A DNA stretch of 64,000 nucleotides from Dolichospermum flos-aquae CCAP 1403/13F (lineage in GTDB: Bacteria; Cyanobacteriota; Cyanobacteriia; Cyanobacteriales; Nostocaceae). The stretch spans positions 1,904,501 through 1,968,500 of the forward strand of contig NZ_CP051206.1 of NCBI RefSeq assembly GCF_012516395.1, given 5' to 3'. The position numbers and the translations under genes are program-made. Positions 36,830 to 45,854 of the stretch are shown one piece after another (position 1 is the stretch's first letter; each line of letters opens with the position of its first letter). The notes under the pieces were generated by a model. That model did no database searches, was not told the origin of the DNA, and saw only the letters and a program-made list of their open reading frames with translations.

Positions 36830-38158
36830 CTAACTCCTCATTACATCCCCAAAATAATTCCGATATAGTTGACAACGCGGCTCGACTTCATTACCCGTAA
36901 GCTTTACCAAACCCATATTTTTCAAATGATAAGCTGATATTATTTCCAATCGCACTGGTTGAGGAGAATTAATCACTGTTTGAAATGCTGTGATCAGTTT
37001 TGGTTGCTGTTGCAACTTCAACCAGTGTTCGCCTAAATAATGACGATAAATACCTGCATTCGTAGAGGCTTCTGATAACAACTTGTGTAGGGTGATATCT
37101 GGATAATTTTTGAGGTGACAAAATGCCAATTTCAACAAATAAGGATGACCACCTACTAATTGTATTAAGGGGTCTACTAAAAATGAATCTTGTACTAATC
37201 CATATTGTTGGGCAAATATCTGAACTTCCTCTTTAGTTAATTCTGGTAATTCTATGATTAATCCTATACTTAAAGGCAATTGATTAGTATTTGCGTGCAT
37301 ATAAATGTCCGTAGAATAGGCGATCGCTAACCGGAGTTTTTTCCAGTGGGAACGGTTTCTAGCTTTCTCATACCAAGAACGCAACAATCCAAAAAATTCT
37401 TCATAAAGTTCAGGATAGGAAAAAAGCACATCTACATCATCTATATATAAAACTAAAGGACTATCATTTGCTGCTAATAAATATGTTTCTAAATAAGTTG
37501 TACAACTTATTTTAGCACCCATCCCTTCTTCATCCCAATAGTCATCTAAGCGATTGGGTAGGTTGAGTTCTCGACTGAGATTCAGACAAAACCAGCGTAG
37601 AAATTTATTCAAGTTTCCAAAGTGAGTTTTCTTATCTGCCATATCTAAACTTAAACTAACTATGCGATAGTCTTCCTTGGATAACTTCAGTAATACCCGC
37701 TCCATTAAGGAAGTTTTGCCCATTAATCTAGGTGCTTTTAACCAAATTAAAGAACCAGGTTGCAAGAGATTTTCATAGCAAATAAATTCGAGAAAATAGC
37801 GATCTATATATAATTTTGTATTTAGTAAGCTGTGTTTAGCTTGGCTTAGTAAGTAATATTTATCTGTAAATTGCCTATTCCAACATTGCTTTTCCCAATA
37901 TCGTTTTAGGGCTTCTTTAAAATTACTTTTTTTAACTTTCTCTCCTATAGCTTCTGTCAATAATTTCCAAAGTTTGGGTGCAATATCTTGACTAAGATAA
38001 CTGGTTGTGTAATTGTGTTTGCTCGCTATTTGACTATATTCTTGTCGTTCCCAAGCTCCCTTAATGACAATTATTTCTACATCAGTTAATGATCTATAAA
38101 ATTTTGTCAAAACAGCTTGGTTAGCAATTTCAGTTGCCTGATATAATTTTAAATCCAT
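36830..38158 (-). CDS. AAA-like (AAA_35) ATPase with N-terminal vMAP-type HTH
   Basis: A protein of 442 residues. The N-terminus (LTDVEIIVIKGAWERQEYSQ, IASKHNYTTSYLSQDIAPK) matches the helix-turn-helix domain of vWA-MoxR-associated proteins. The ATPase part has Walker A LIWLKAPRLMGKTSLMERVL, a Walker B strand SPLVLYIDDVDVLFS and a sensor-like LRLAIAYSTDIYM, with a winged-helix tail (IISAYHLKNMGLVKLTGNEV). Such STAND-like ATPases are fused or linked to effectors in cyanobacterial conflict systems. Here no effector domain is fused and none is adjacent, so its output is unknown. It converges with the DUF1350 gene, 19 bp apart. Confidence 0.85.
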   Translation of the reverse strand: MDLKLYQATEIANQAVLTKFYRSLTDVEIIVIKGAWERQEYSQIASKHNYTTSYLSQDIAPKLWKLLTEAIGEKVKKSNFKEALKRYWEKQCWNRQFTDKYYLLSQAKHSLLNTKLYIDRYFLEFICYENLLQPGSLIWLKAPRLMGKTSLMERVLLKLSKEDYRIVSLSLDMADKKTHFGNLNKFLRWFCLNLSRELNLPNRLDDYWDEEGMGAKISCTTYLETYLLAANDSPLVLYIDDVDVLFSYPELYEEFFGLLRSWYEKARNRSHWKKLRLAIAYSTDIYMHANTNQLPLSIGLIIELPELTKEEVQIFAQQYGLVQDSFLVDPLIQLVGGHPYLLKLAFCHLKNYPDITLHKLLSEASTNAGIYRHYLGEHWLKLQQQPKLITAFQTVINSPQPVRLEIISAYHLKNMGLVKLTGNEVEPRCQLYRNYFGDVMRS

Positions 38159-38309
38159 GTTAAGTAAGTTGGCGTTAAAAATTGTCTTTATGACAAGGGA
38201 ATAGGGAATAGGTTTTGATAATTTTTACTTTTTGTTACATATTTTGTTTTTTTGTGCTTTTCTACTTATTTTATTAATTAGCACCCCTTTGAAAAGCTTG
38301 GTTGTGGAT

Positions 38310-38439
38310 TAAGTAGGTAAACAAAATAAAAATGAGGGGTATTGCGTTTTGTAAAATGGCTGAAACTCAATCAGAATATTGCATTGAGACAACTTTACAT
38401 ACCGTTACATACCTTTAAATTTTCCTGTTTACCTACTTA
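38310..38439. mobile_element. 130-bp MITE with TAAGTAGGTAAACA ends
   Basis: Perfect 14-bp terminal inverted repeats TAAGTAGGTAAACA (38310-38323) and TGTTTACCTACTTA (38426-38439). There is no ORF. The ends resemble those of the 141-bp MITE (TAAGTAGAACGG) and the element at 4512, suggesting one transposase family with TA-type targets (inference). Confidence 0.75.
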
Positions 38440-38490
38440 CTTCAATTTTAATAGTATCATATAGTGCGATCGCCTGATCTTGTAGATCTT

Positions 38491-38820
38491 GTAGGGTGCG
38501 TTAATGAAATGTAACGCACCTTATGTGTGTTTATTTACTGATTTTCGGTGGGTTACGCTGTTGCTAACCCACCCTACGTTTTTGTCCGTGGTTGATAAGT
38601 GCGATCGCTTGTTTCCTCACAAATAGATCAACCTAATATTGTAATATTACTTACTCCAATCTCGAATTTATAAGGTTTCTATTTTTCCAAAATCTCTGAT
38701 ATTAACGGAAGAAAAACGATAAGATGTGACGCTACCGAAGATCCTGTAGGGTGCGTTAACGGAGTGTAACGCACCAACCTTATGATTAAATTCGGTGGGT
38801 TAGGGATAGCGTAACCCAAC
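38491..38820. repeat. two gtagggtgcgtta hairpin repeats
   Basis: tagggtgcgttaatgaaatg plus taacgcacc near 38492 and tagggtgcgttaacggagtg plus taacgcacc near 38748 are each followed within about 30 bp by cggtgggtta...aaccca sequences. They form paired hairpins, a repeat type seen widely in bacteria. Confidence 0.7.
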
Positions 38821-38927
38821 AAATAAAGTTTTCTACCACTAAAATAGAAGTATTATAGATGCGATCGCTCAGTTACACTAATTTTAGTATTAAGACAATA
38901 TGCTAAAATGTGGTGAGGTGAAAGCAA

Positions 38928-39185
38928 ATGCCAACAGTTCTATATATAAGGGGATGGCGATTTTTCTTTTATTCAGACGAGGGAAATGAGCCGATTCATA
39001 TTCATGTGCAGAAAGGAGACAGTGAATGTAAATATTGGCTAGACATCGATCTGTACGAGATTCGTGAGGCTTATTCATATCAAATGTCATCACGAGACAC
39101 GCGGGAAGTCAAGAAGATCATCTTGCAAAACTTTGATGAAATAGTAGATGAATGGCAAACATTTAGGAATTGGCAAAATGGATAA
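38928..39185 (+). CDS. DUF4160 protein
   Basis: A protein of 85 residues starting MPTVLYIRGWRFFFYSDEGN, with EPIHIHVQKGDSECKYWLD, the DUF4160 signature. The ATG has GAGGTG upstream. It overlaps the following DUF2442 gene by 8 bp. DUF4160-DUF2442 gene pairs are frequent in bacteria and are suspected toxin-antitoxin-like modules, but no activity is established, as far as I know. Confidence 0.88.
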   Translation: MPTVLYIRGWRFFFYSDEGNEPIHIHVQKGDSECKYWLDIDLYEIREAYSYQMSSRDTREVKKIILQNFDEIVDEWQTFRNWQNG

Positions 39186-39423
39186 GCAATACAACATATC
39201 AAATATTGACTTTAATGGAGAGGTGATGATTCTATCAGTAGATGGAAAAACTTATCAAATCCCAATTATTCAAGCATCTAAGCGACTTGCTCAAGCAACA
39301 GATATGGAGCGCAAAATGTATCGTATTTCGACCTCTGGTTATGGTATTCATTGGTACGCCATTGATGAAGATTTGACAACTAAAGGACTAATCAAACTAG
39401 CAGAGATCGCCAAGACAGCTTAA
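39178..39423 (+). CDS. DUF2442 protein
   Basis: An 81-residue protein from ATG 39178 (MDKQYNISNIDFNGEVMILS), containing the typical DUF2442 segments SVDGKTYQIPIIQASKRLAQ and SGYGIHWYAIDEDLTTKGLI. A longer in-frame start would lie inside the DUF4160 gene and is rejected. It is coupled to the DUF4160 gene by an 8-bp overlap. Confidence 0.88.
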   Translation: MDKQYNISNIDFNGEVMILSVDGKTYQIPIIQASKRLAQATDMERKMYRISTSGYGIHWYAIDEDLTTKGLIKLAEIAKTA

Positions 39424-39472
39424 AGTGCGATAGTGAAGCACTGCTCTAAGCAGATCGACCCTCATCCTGAAT

Positions 39473-39853
39473 CTATGAAATCAAGGGTGGGATTTGTTCT
39501 AACGAAACTAAACCATTCTCTTCAAAATCAATCTCCAGATGATATCCTGCCATCAAAGCCGTTCCCAATAAAGGTTTAAAACCAGATGCTAAAATAGGAA
39601 CTACTTTTTCTCGATTGTCCCAAACAATTGTTGCTAAATGTATAGATAACAACGTCTCCCTACCATCGGCTAATCTAGCAAGCGTAGTGGAATATAACGG
39701 CAGATTCATCGCGCTGACGGCTTGTGGTGGTAAGGTAAGATGGTCGTTGAATCCAGTATCAATAATAAAATTAATAGAAAAATCTCGTTGTGTCGGTAAA
39801 CGGAAAATTACTGGCACAATCGCTTTGCTATCAATCAATCTCCCGTAAATCAT
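39473..39853 (-). CDS. clan AA (retropepsin-like) aspartic protease
   Basis: A protein of 126 residues with the single-domain aspartic protease motif INFIIDTGFNDHLTLP (D-T-G) and the second hydrophobic-glycine motif in FKPLLGTALMAGYHLEIDF. Such small proteases work as homodimers. The start overlaps the stop of the gene upstream by 4 bp. The substrate is unknown. The tight pairing with a small partner suggests a module in which the partner is regulator or substrate (inference). Confidence 0.85.
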   Translation of the reverse strand: MIYGRLIDSKAIVPVIFRLPTQRDFSINFIIDTGFNDHLTLPPQAVSAMNLPLYSTTLARLADGRETLLSIHLATIVWDNREKVVPILASGFKPLLGTALMAGYHLEIDFEENGLVSLEQIPPLIS

Positions 39854-40128
39854 TTGACAGTACGCTCAATCGCTCCCCCAAAGCTGACAGCAACATCATA
39901 ACCAATCCGCATCGTAAATAATCTGGCATTTGGTTTCTTTTGCTTTAACTTTAATGCAGTTTCTACGCCAGTTTTATCAATTCCGTATTCGCCGGTTTCC
40001 GCATCAATTACAATCATTTTGCCAATGTGATCATCACATTCCACTTGTTGACGAATGCCATTTTCGTAAAATTGTTTAGCCCTTTGGGCAACTTCTTCTA
40101 TGGTCCAAAAAATAGCCTGCATGATCAT
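39850..40128 (-). CDS. small partner protein of the aspartic protease
   Basis: A protein of 92 residues (MIMQAIFWTIEEVAQRAKQF...) with an alpha/beta composition and CDDHIGKMIVIDAETGEYGI in the middle. The family is not securely recognised; similar proteins accompany clan AA proteases in cyanobacteria. A strong AAAGGAGGTGTAA ribosome site lies upstream of the start, and it is translationally coupled to the protease gene (ATGA-type overlap). Toxin-antitoxin-like behaviour is possible but unsupported. Confidence 0.75.
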   Translation of the reverse strand: MIMQAIFWTIEEVAQRAKQFYENGIRQQVECDDHIGKMIVIDAETGEYGIDKTGVETALKLKQKKPNARLFTMRIGYDVAVSFGGAIERTVK

Positions 40129-40285
40129 TACACCTCCTTTATGCTGTTTAATTATTTTAAATGTAAATTAATCAAGCGATAAGTTAATTATATAGCAGAA
40201 ATAGCGGAAAAATTTATTCTAGCTGAACCGTCCCTGTTCCCTATTCCCTGGTAAAATATTTCAACATCTCTGAAAATACGTTACC

Positions 40286-40573
40286 ATGACTACTGAAAAT
40301 ACCACGGGTGCTGATGCTATTGATAGAGCGATATCAAGGGGAATTGATTTTGATGGTTCTCCTATTCCCATAGTTAAATTAGACCTATATGAACAAATTA
40401 TGGGTTTAGAATCAAGCAGACAACGCAGCGGTGTATCCAATACCATGCGTTCTCGCATTGTTCGCATTGGTGCTAAACACATCCCCCAAGCTGAACTTGA
40501 TCAAAAGCTGGTTGAAGCTGGTTTTGCACCTTTAAAAGAAAAGGAAATTGCTTTTTTCTACGGTGGTAAATAA
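40286..40573 (+). CDS. conserved hypothetical protein
   Basis: A protein of 95 residues (MTTENTTGADAIDRAISRGI...) with no recognised domain, signal or membrane helix. The composition is that of a real soluble protein, mixed helix with a C-terminal KEKEIAFFYGGK. It stands alone and is followed by a palindromic repeat at 40600. Confidence 0.65.
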   Translation: MTTENTTGADAIDRAISRGIDFDGSPIPIVKLDLYEQIMGLESSRQRSGVSNTMRSRIVRIGAKHIPQAELDQKLVEAGFAPLKEKEIAFFYGGK

Positions 40574-40599
40574 AAGACAAAGAATTCCGTGCAAAAGTC

Positions 40600-40632
40600 A
40601 GATCCCCGACTTCTCTAAGAAGTCGGGGATCT
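40600..40632. repeat. GATCCCCGACTTCT palindrome, copy 3
   Basis: agatccccgacttctctaag followed by aagtcggggatct, 27 bp after the stop of the preceding gene. The position favours a transcription end or mRNA-end role, but there is no T-run. Confidence 0.85.
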
Positions 40633-40801
40633 GGTGGTTTATAGTAAACCTAAAGATATCTAGAATAAATTTAAGTTCTCATCAAAAATGCTGCTAATTT
40701 ATAAATAATTGGTTAAGCTACAAAGATTTTTAGATCAAGAAACCAAGTCAACCAGGTAATTTATCGTCATATCAACATTCACGTTTTGTGGGGTTCTGGT
40801 A

Positions 40802-41164
40802 ATGGATATTACGACGCTGTTAATTGTTTGGTTAGTCACGGCTGTTAGCTTGTGGATTATTAGTAAATTACCTTTAGGAGTGGAAATTGATACTCCAGAA
40901 AAGGCAATTTTTTCCGCCGCAGTTTTAGGTATTATTACAGCACTAGTTAAGCCAGTTCTCAAAGTTTTGTTTGTGATACCAAATTTAGCCACCTTTGACT
41001 TATTATCTGGTATCTTCACTTTCATGATTGCTGTTGCTTGTTTTAGTATTGCTGCTTGGTTAGTAGATGGTTTCCGGTTACGTTATGGCATTTGGAGCGC
41101 AATTTTAGGTGCTTTTGCGCTTACTCTTGTCAATAACATTATCTACAAATTATTAGGTGTTTAA
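40802..41164 (+). CDS. phage holin family / four-helix membrane protein
   Basis: A protein of 120 residues with four predicted membrane helices (TTLLIVWLVTAVSLWIISKL, AIFSAAVLGIITALVKPVL, DLLSGIFTFMIAVACFSIAA and IWSAILGAFALTLVNNIIY). It matches the family annotated as phage holin (PF04020), mostly chromosomal bacterial proteins of unknown role. There is no lysis gene nearby, so a holin function is not implied. Confidence 0.82.
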   Translation: MDITTLLIVWLVTAVSLWIISKLPLGVEIDTPEKAIFSAAVLGIITALVKPVLKVLFVIPNLATFDLLSGIFTFMIAVACFSIAAWLVDGFRLRYGIWSAILGAFALTLVNNIIYKLLGV

Positions 41165-41183
41165 TTGGTAAACAATTGACAAT

Positions 41184-42332
41184 TCAATTTGGGATTAATC
41201 TCTGCAAAATCTGTTTCAAAACCATTCCAGTCCAATCAATATCGGCTGCTGTTGTCTGTTTCCCTAAAGTTAATCTAATTCCTCCTAAAGCCGCTTTTTG
41301 AGAATATCCCATTGCTAGTAAAATGGGACTAGGGCTTAATTTTCCACTATTGCAAGCCGCACCTGCACTAATACCAATTCCGGCTAAATTTAACTGTCTT
41401 ACTAAGGTTTTACCGCTGATTTTTTCCCCGTCGGCTGCTTTTAAATAAAAGCTGAGATGATGGGGTAAACGATGAATTTTGTCACCTGTGGGTATTAAAC
41501 CGGGAACATCTGCTAGAATGGTGAAGAGGCGATCGCGCAATAGGATTAATCTCCCTGTTTCCGTCTCCAATTCCTGGGCTGCTAACTCCGCAGCTACTCC
41601 AAATCCAGCAATAGCGGGCGTTGCTTGCGTCCCTGAACGCAGTCCCTTCTCCTGTCCACCTCCACCCAACAGCGGCATTAATTCCACTCCAGTCCGCACA
41701 TATAACGCCCCTGCACCCAAACCGCCATAGATTTTATGACTGGATAGACTCAATAAGTCTACGGGTAATGTCTGCACATCTAGCGGTAAACGTCCAGCAA
41801 CTTGCACTGCATCTGTGTGAAATAAAGCGCCGTGTGTTTTCGTGATTTTCCCCAATTCAGCAATTGGTTGAACTGTTCCTATTTCACTTTGTCCATAAAT
41901 CACAGATACTAAAACAGTATTATTTCGTAAAGCTGCGGTTAAATCTTCGGGGTTGACTCTTCCTTGATGATTTACACCTAAACGGGTAATTTCCCAACCC
42001 CAATTTTCTAACATTTTCGCCGGTTCTGAAATGGCGGAATGTTCTACGCTAGAAATGATCATATGTTGGGGAGTAGTGTAACATCGTGCCACTCCCATAA
42101 TCGCTAAATTATCCGCTTCTGTTCCCCCAGACGTGAAAATAATAGATTCGGGAACTGCGTTAATTAATCCTGCTACTTGGATTCTAGCTGTTTCCACAAC
42201 CAAGGCGGCACGGTTGCCCCATTCATGTAAACTGGAAGGATTACCCCACTGTTGTGTTAAGATTTTTTGGATAATTGCGATCGCTTCTGGACGAGTTGGG
42301 GTAGTTGCACTGTAATCTAGATATATTTGCAT
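41184..42332 (-). CDS. cysteine desulfurase (NifS/IscS-like)
   Basis: A pyridoxal-phosphate enzyme of 382 residues from the internal ATG 42332 (MQIYLDYSATTPTRPEAI); the longer frame adds 15 residues from a repeat-rich leader. It converts cysteine to alanine and delivers sulfur for Fe-S clusters or thionucleosides. Landmarks: FTSGGTEADNLAI, SVEHSAI (cofactor-stacking His), HTDAVQVAG, SLSSHKIYGGLGAGAL (PLP Lys) and the mobile-loop catalytic Cys in ISAGAACNSGKL. No Fe-S scaffold gene is adjacent, so its pathway is not fixed. Confidence 0.93.
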   Translation of the reverse strand: MQIYLDYSATTPTRPEAIAIIQKILTQQWGNPSSLHEWGNRAALVVETARIQVAGLINAVPESIIFTSGGTEADNLAIMGVARCYTTPQHMIISSVEHSAISEPAKMLENWGWEITRLGVNHQGRVNPEDLTAALRNNTVLVSVIYGQSEIGTVQPIAELGKITKTHGALFHTDAVQVAGRLPLDVQTLPVDLLSLSSHKIYGGLGAGALYVRTGVELMPLLGGGGQEKGLRSGTQATPAIAGFGVAAELAAQELETETGRLILLRDRLFTILADVPGLIPTGDKIHRLPHHLSFYLKAADGEKISGKTLVRQLNLAGIGISAGAACNSGKLSPSPILLAMGYSQKAALGGIRLTLGKQTTAADIDWTGMVLKQILQRLIPN

Positions 42333-42459
42333 AAAAATTAATAAATAAGAGTTTCGCGCAGAGACGCAAAGGGGCAAAGACGCAAAGGAAGAAAGAAGTT
42401 AATGCAGGGTGTGATATAAATACATTAAAATCGCTGTAATTTACTTTGATCAGATTACT

Positions 42460-44100
42460 GTGTTTATTTTCCCACAAATCCGCTATTTTTCTTATATCTT
42501 TTTATTGCTATTCACTTTAGGTGGTTGTCAACAAGTGCAATCATCAAATCAGCGTTTAGCACCTTTACCTCAAGATTCTTTAATTCAAGTTTACTTCAAT
42601 AATTCCCAATCTTCGGAATATCAAGAGACTTATCGTCAGCAAACCCGCTTGGGGGATGATTTAGAAAAGCAGATTGTTGACACTATTTCTCAAGCTAAAT
42701 TTACTGTTGATATTGCTGTCCAAGAGTTACGTTTACCAAAAGTTGCTCAAATATTAGCACAAAAACAAAAGGATGGCGTAAAAATAAGGTTGATTCTAGA
42801 AAGTAATTATTCTCGGACTTGGAGTAGTTTTACTGCTGCGGAAATAACTAAGTTAGAAAAAAAAGAACAGGAACGATATCAAGAATTTCGGAAATTTGTG
42901 GATATTAATCAAGATCATCAAATCACACCGGAGGAAATTAGTCAACGGGATGGTTTAGCTATTGTTCAAAATGCCAATATTCCTTGGATTGATGATACTG
43001 CTGATGGTTCAAAGGGTAGCAGTTTAATGCACCATAAGTTTGTCATTGTTGATCATCGGTTTGTGATTATTACTTCTGCCAATTTTACTTTAAGTGATAC
43101 GTCTGGAGATTTTAGTAATTCTAGTAGTTTAGGAAATGCCAATAATTTACTAAAAATTGATAGTTCTGAATTAGCAAGTTTACTCACGGAAGAATTTAAT
43201 ATTATGTGGGGTGACGGAGTAGGAGGAAAACCAGATAGTAAATTTGGTGTTAAGAAACCTGTCCGCGCACCAAAAACAATCATATTAGGTAACAGTAAAG
43301 TTACAGTTCATTTTTCTCCAATTTCTCCCACTCAACCTTGGAGTATTAGCAGTAATGGATTAATTGCTAAAACTTTATCTAAAAGTACAAAAACTGTTGA
43401 TTTAGCATTGTTTGTATTCTCAGATCAACAACTTGCCAATATTCTAGAAGAACGTCATCATCAAAATGTCCAAGTTCGGGCTTTAATTGCACCACAATTT
43501 GCTTATCGTCCCTACAGTGAAGCTTTGGATATGATGGGATTTGCTTTAAGTGATAACTGTAAATATGAAGTTGATAACCGTCCTTGGAAAAATCCCATTT
43601 CTACAGTGGGAGTGCCAATTTTACCTAAAGGAGATTTATTACATGATAAATTTGCCGTCATTGATAACAAAACTGTTATTACAGGTTCACATAATTGGTC
43701 AGAAGCTGCTAATCATGGCAATGATGAAACATTAATAGTGATTGAAAATCCCACAGTATCAGTACATTATCAACGGGAATTTAATCGGCTTTATGGTAAA
43801 ATAAAACCTGGCCTACCAGCAAATGTTAAATCTAAAATAGATGCAGAAGTTAAAAAATGTCCTCAAATTAAACAACCATCATCTTTCGTAAATCCAATTA
43901 CCACTAAAATTAATCTCAATACAGCAAGTCAAGCAGAATTAGAAACTCTTCCTGGTGTGGGTGAAAAGTTAGCACAAAGGATAATTATAGCCCGTCAACA
44001 GCAAAAATTTACTTCTTTACAAGATGTAGATAAAGTACCGGGAATTAGTGATAAGATTTTAGCAAAATGGGAGGGAATGATAATACTAACCTCAGATTAA
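42460..44100 (+). CDS. phospholipase D-like lipoprotein with EF-hand loop and helix-hairpin-helix tail
   Basis: A protein of 546 residues starting with GTG. A lipoprotein signal peptide ends LFTLGGC, so it is tethered outside the cytoplasm. Two PLD catalytic motifs are present: HHKFVIVDHRFVIITSANFT and LHDKFAVIDNKTVITGSHNW (HxKxxxxD then N/S). Within the first half is DINQDHQITPEE (residues 148-159), which fits an EF-hand calcium loop. The C-terminus has two helix-hairpin-helix motifs of the ComEA type (LNTASQAELETLPGVGEKLA, then VPGISDKILAKW) for DNA binding. This points to an extracellular nuclease, perhaps calcium-dependent (inference). It does not look like a lipid-degrading phospholipase. 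Confidence 0.88.
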   Translation: MFIFPQIRYFSYIFLLLFTLGGCQQVQSSNQRLAPLPQDSLIQVYFNNSQSSEYQETYRQQTRLGDDLEKQIVDTISQAKFTVDIAVQELRLPKVAQILAQKQKDGVKIRLILESNYSRTWSSFTAAEITKLEKKEQERYQEFRKFVDINQDHQITPEEISQRDGLAIVQNANIPWIDDTADGSKGSSLMHHKFVIVDHRFVIITSANFTLSDTSGDFSNSSSLGNANNLLKIDSSELASLLTEEFNIMWGDGVGGKPDSKFGVKKPVRAPKTIILGNSKVTVHFSPISPTQPWSISSNGLIAKTLSKSTKTVDLALFVFSDQQLANILEERHHQNVQVRALIAPQFAYRPYSEALDMMGFALSDNCKYEVDNRPWKNPISTVGVPILPKGDLLHDKFAVIDNKTVITGSHNWSEAANHGNDETLIVIENPTVSVHYQREFNRLYGKIKPGLPANVKSKIDAEVKKCPQIKQPSSFVNPITTKINLNTASQAELETLPGVGEKLAQRIIIARQQQKFTSLQDVDKVPGISDKILAKWEGMIILTSD

Positions 44101-44203
44101 CGCATATACGGATAATCATGTTACCATTCATGATATCATGGTAGAGAAAACGGGTTAGTATTTTAGTAAATGCCTTAAAGTTAAAATATTGCTAGGAGAA
44201 CTT

Positions 44204-45652
44204 ATGAAATTTTACGATAAATTGAATGGGGCGATCGCTCAAAATCAGAGTTTACTATTTGTAGGACTAGATCCTAATCCAGAAATGCTCCCTGAACGAT
44301 ATTCCCAGAAATCAGATCCCAAAAGTATGATTGATAGTCTGTGGAATTGGTTAGAATTTACTATTTCCCAAACCAGTGATTTAGTATGTGCCTATAAACC
44401 AACTCTGGGATTTTACGCAGCTTTAGGTATTCCGGGATGGGAATTACTACAACGAACTTTAAAAGCTATTCCTGCCCACATTCCGATTATATTAGATGCT
44501 AAACATAGCGATCTTAATACTAGCACAATTTTCGCTAAAACTGTTTTTGAAGAATGGCAGATTGATGCGATTACATTGAGTCCTTATGCAGGACAAGATC
44601 ACGTAGCACCCTTTTTAGTTTATCCCGATAAAGCCGTTTTTATTTTGTGTACAACTTCTAATCCAGGTGCGGCAATTTTACAACAATACCCTACAACCGA
44701 ATCACCTTTTTATTTACAAGTAGTCAAAGAAGCAAAAAACTGGGGAACACCTGAACAACTAGGTTTAGAAGTAGGAACTATTCAGCCAGATATTTTAGCA
44801 AAAATTCGCAAAGAAGCACCAGAAAGAACAATTTTAGCCCGCAGCATCTGGTCTGAAGGTGGTAATCTTAAAAACTTGCTATCAGCGGGATTAAATTATA
44901 ATGGTGATGGGTTACTTCTTCCCGTTTCTCAAGATATGTTAGGGAGTGAAAATCTATCTACACAACTGCAATCTTTAAGGGCAGAAATTAATCATCTCAG
45001 AACTGAAATTTCCCAAGAAAACTCCACTTGTTCCGTCTGGTTTCCTGATGTTTGTTTGTTAAATAAACACCCGCTTTTAGATTTAATTCTACAACTTTAT
45101 GACATTGGTTGTATCATGTTTGGTGAATTTGTCCAAGCTTCTGGAGCTACCTTTCCCTATTATATAGACCTCCGTAAAATCATTTCCAATCCCCAAATAT
45201 TTCATCAGATAGTAATTGCTTATGCAGAGATTCTTAAAGACCTAACTTATGATAGAATAGCTGGTATTCCTTATGGTTCTTTACCTACTGCTACTGGATT
45301 ATCATTACATCTAAATTCCCCGATGATTTTTCCCCGCAAAGAAGTAAAAGCACACGGAACCCGCAAGGTAATTGAAGGTAATTTTAATCCTGGAGAAGTT
45401 GTTGTCATTGTTGATGATATTCTGATCAGTGGTAAAAGCGTAATGGAAGGAGCAGAAAAGTTAAAATATGCAGGATTAAATGTCAATGATATTGTAGTAT
45501 TTATGGACCATGAGCAAGGTGTAAAAGACAGATTGCGAGAAAATGGTTATCAAGCACACGCAGTTTTAACAATTTCTGAAATTACAGAAACTTTATATGC
45601 AGCAGGACGTATTAGTGAGGAACAATTTAAAACCTTAGAGACTTCCAAATAA
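44204..45652 (+). CDS. pyrF-pyrE: bifunctional OMP decarboxylase / orotate phosphoribosyltransferase
   Basis: A protein of 482 residues from ATG 44204 with a strong AGGAGAACTT ribosome site (an upstream TTG is rejected). The N-terminal domain is the PyrF type 2 barrel: FVGLDPNPEMLPERY, CAYKPTLGFYAALG and the catalytic IILDAKHSDLNT. The C-terminal domain is PyrE with the PRPP loop VVVIVDDILISGKSV. It catalyses the last two steps of UMP synthesis. The fusion order F-E is shared by cyanobacteria. Both active-site regions look complete. Confidence 0.95.
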   Translation: MKFYDKLNGAIAQNQSLLFVGLDPNPEMLPERYSQKSDPKSMIDSLWNWLEFTISQTSDLVCAYKPTLGFYAALGIPGWELLQRTLKAIPAHIPIILDAKHSDLNTSTIFAKTVFEEWQIDAITLSPYAGQDHVAPFLVYPDKAVFILCTTSNPGAAILQQYPTTESPFYLQVVKEAKNWGTPEQLGLEVGTIQPDILAKIRKEAPERTILARSIWSEGGNLKNLLSAGLNYNGDGLLLPVSQDMLGSENLSTQLQSLRAEINHLRTEISQENSTCSVWFPDVCLLNKHPLLDLILQLYDIGCIMFGEFVQASGATFPYYIDLRKIISNPQIFHQIVIAYAEILKDLTYDRIAGIPYGSLPTATGLSLHLNSPMIFPRKEVKAHGTRKVIEGNFNPGEVVVIVDDILISGKSVMEGAEKLKYAGLNVNDIVVFMDHEQGVKDRLRENGYQAHAVLTISEITETLYAAGRISEEQFKTLETSK

Positions 45653-45854
45653 AAAAATGTCCCAAAACTGATGCAGAAATTCTCTCTCTGTGTACTCTGT
45701 GCCTCTGTGGTTCGTTTCTTAGGATAATTTATTTCTTGGAAGTCTCTTATCTGAAATAAATTAGACATTTATTCTCAAGATAGTGATACAAAACTAATTC
45801 AATAATTAGGATTTTGTAGTAAACTGTTTATTAGTTTGACTAGGGATTTGATTG

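Larger units (their letters stand above)
38159..38927. other. repeat-rich intergenic region
   Basis: About 770 bases without a supported gene. It holds a 130-bp MITE (38310-38439) and two copies of a gtagggtgcgtta...taacgcacc hairpin (38491-38520 and 38747-38776), each followed by a ggtgggtta...taacccac partner sequence. HIP1 sites (gcgatcgc) are also present. Confidence 0.6.

Noticed and set aside
40802-41164. prophage signal from the holin-family annotation
   Set aside because: No other phage genes are nearby and the family is mostly chromosomal.
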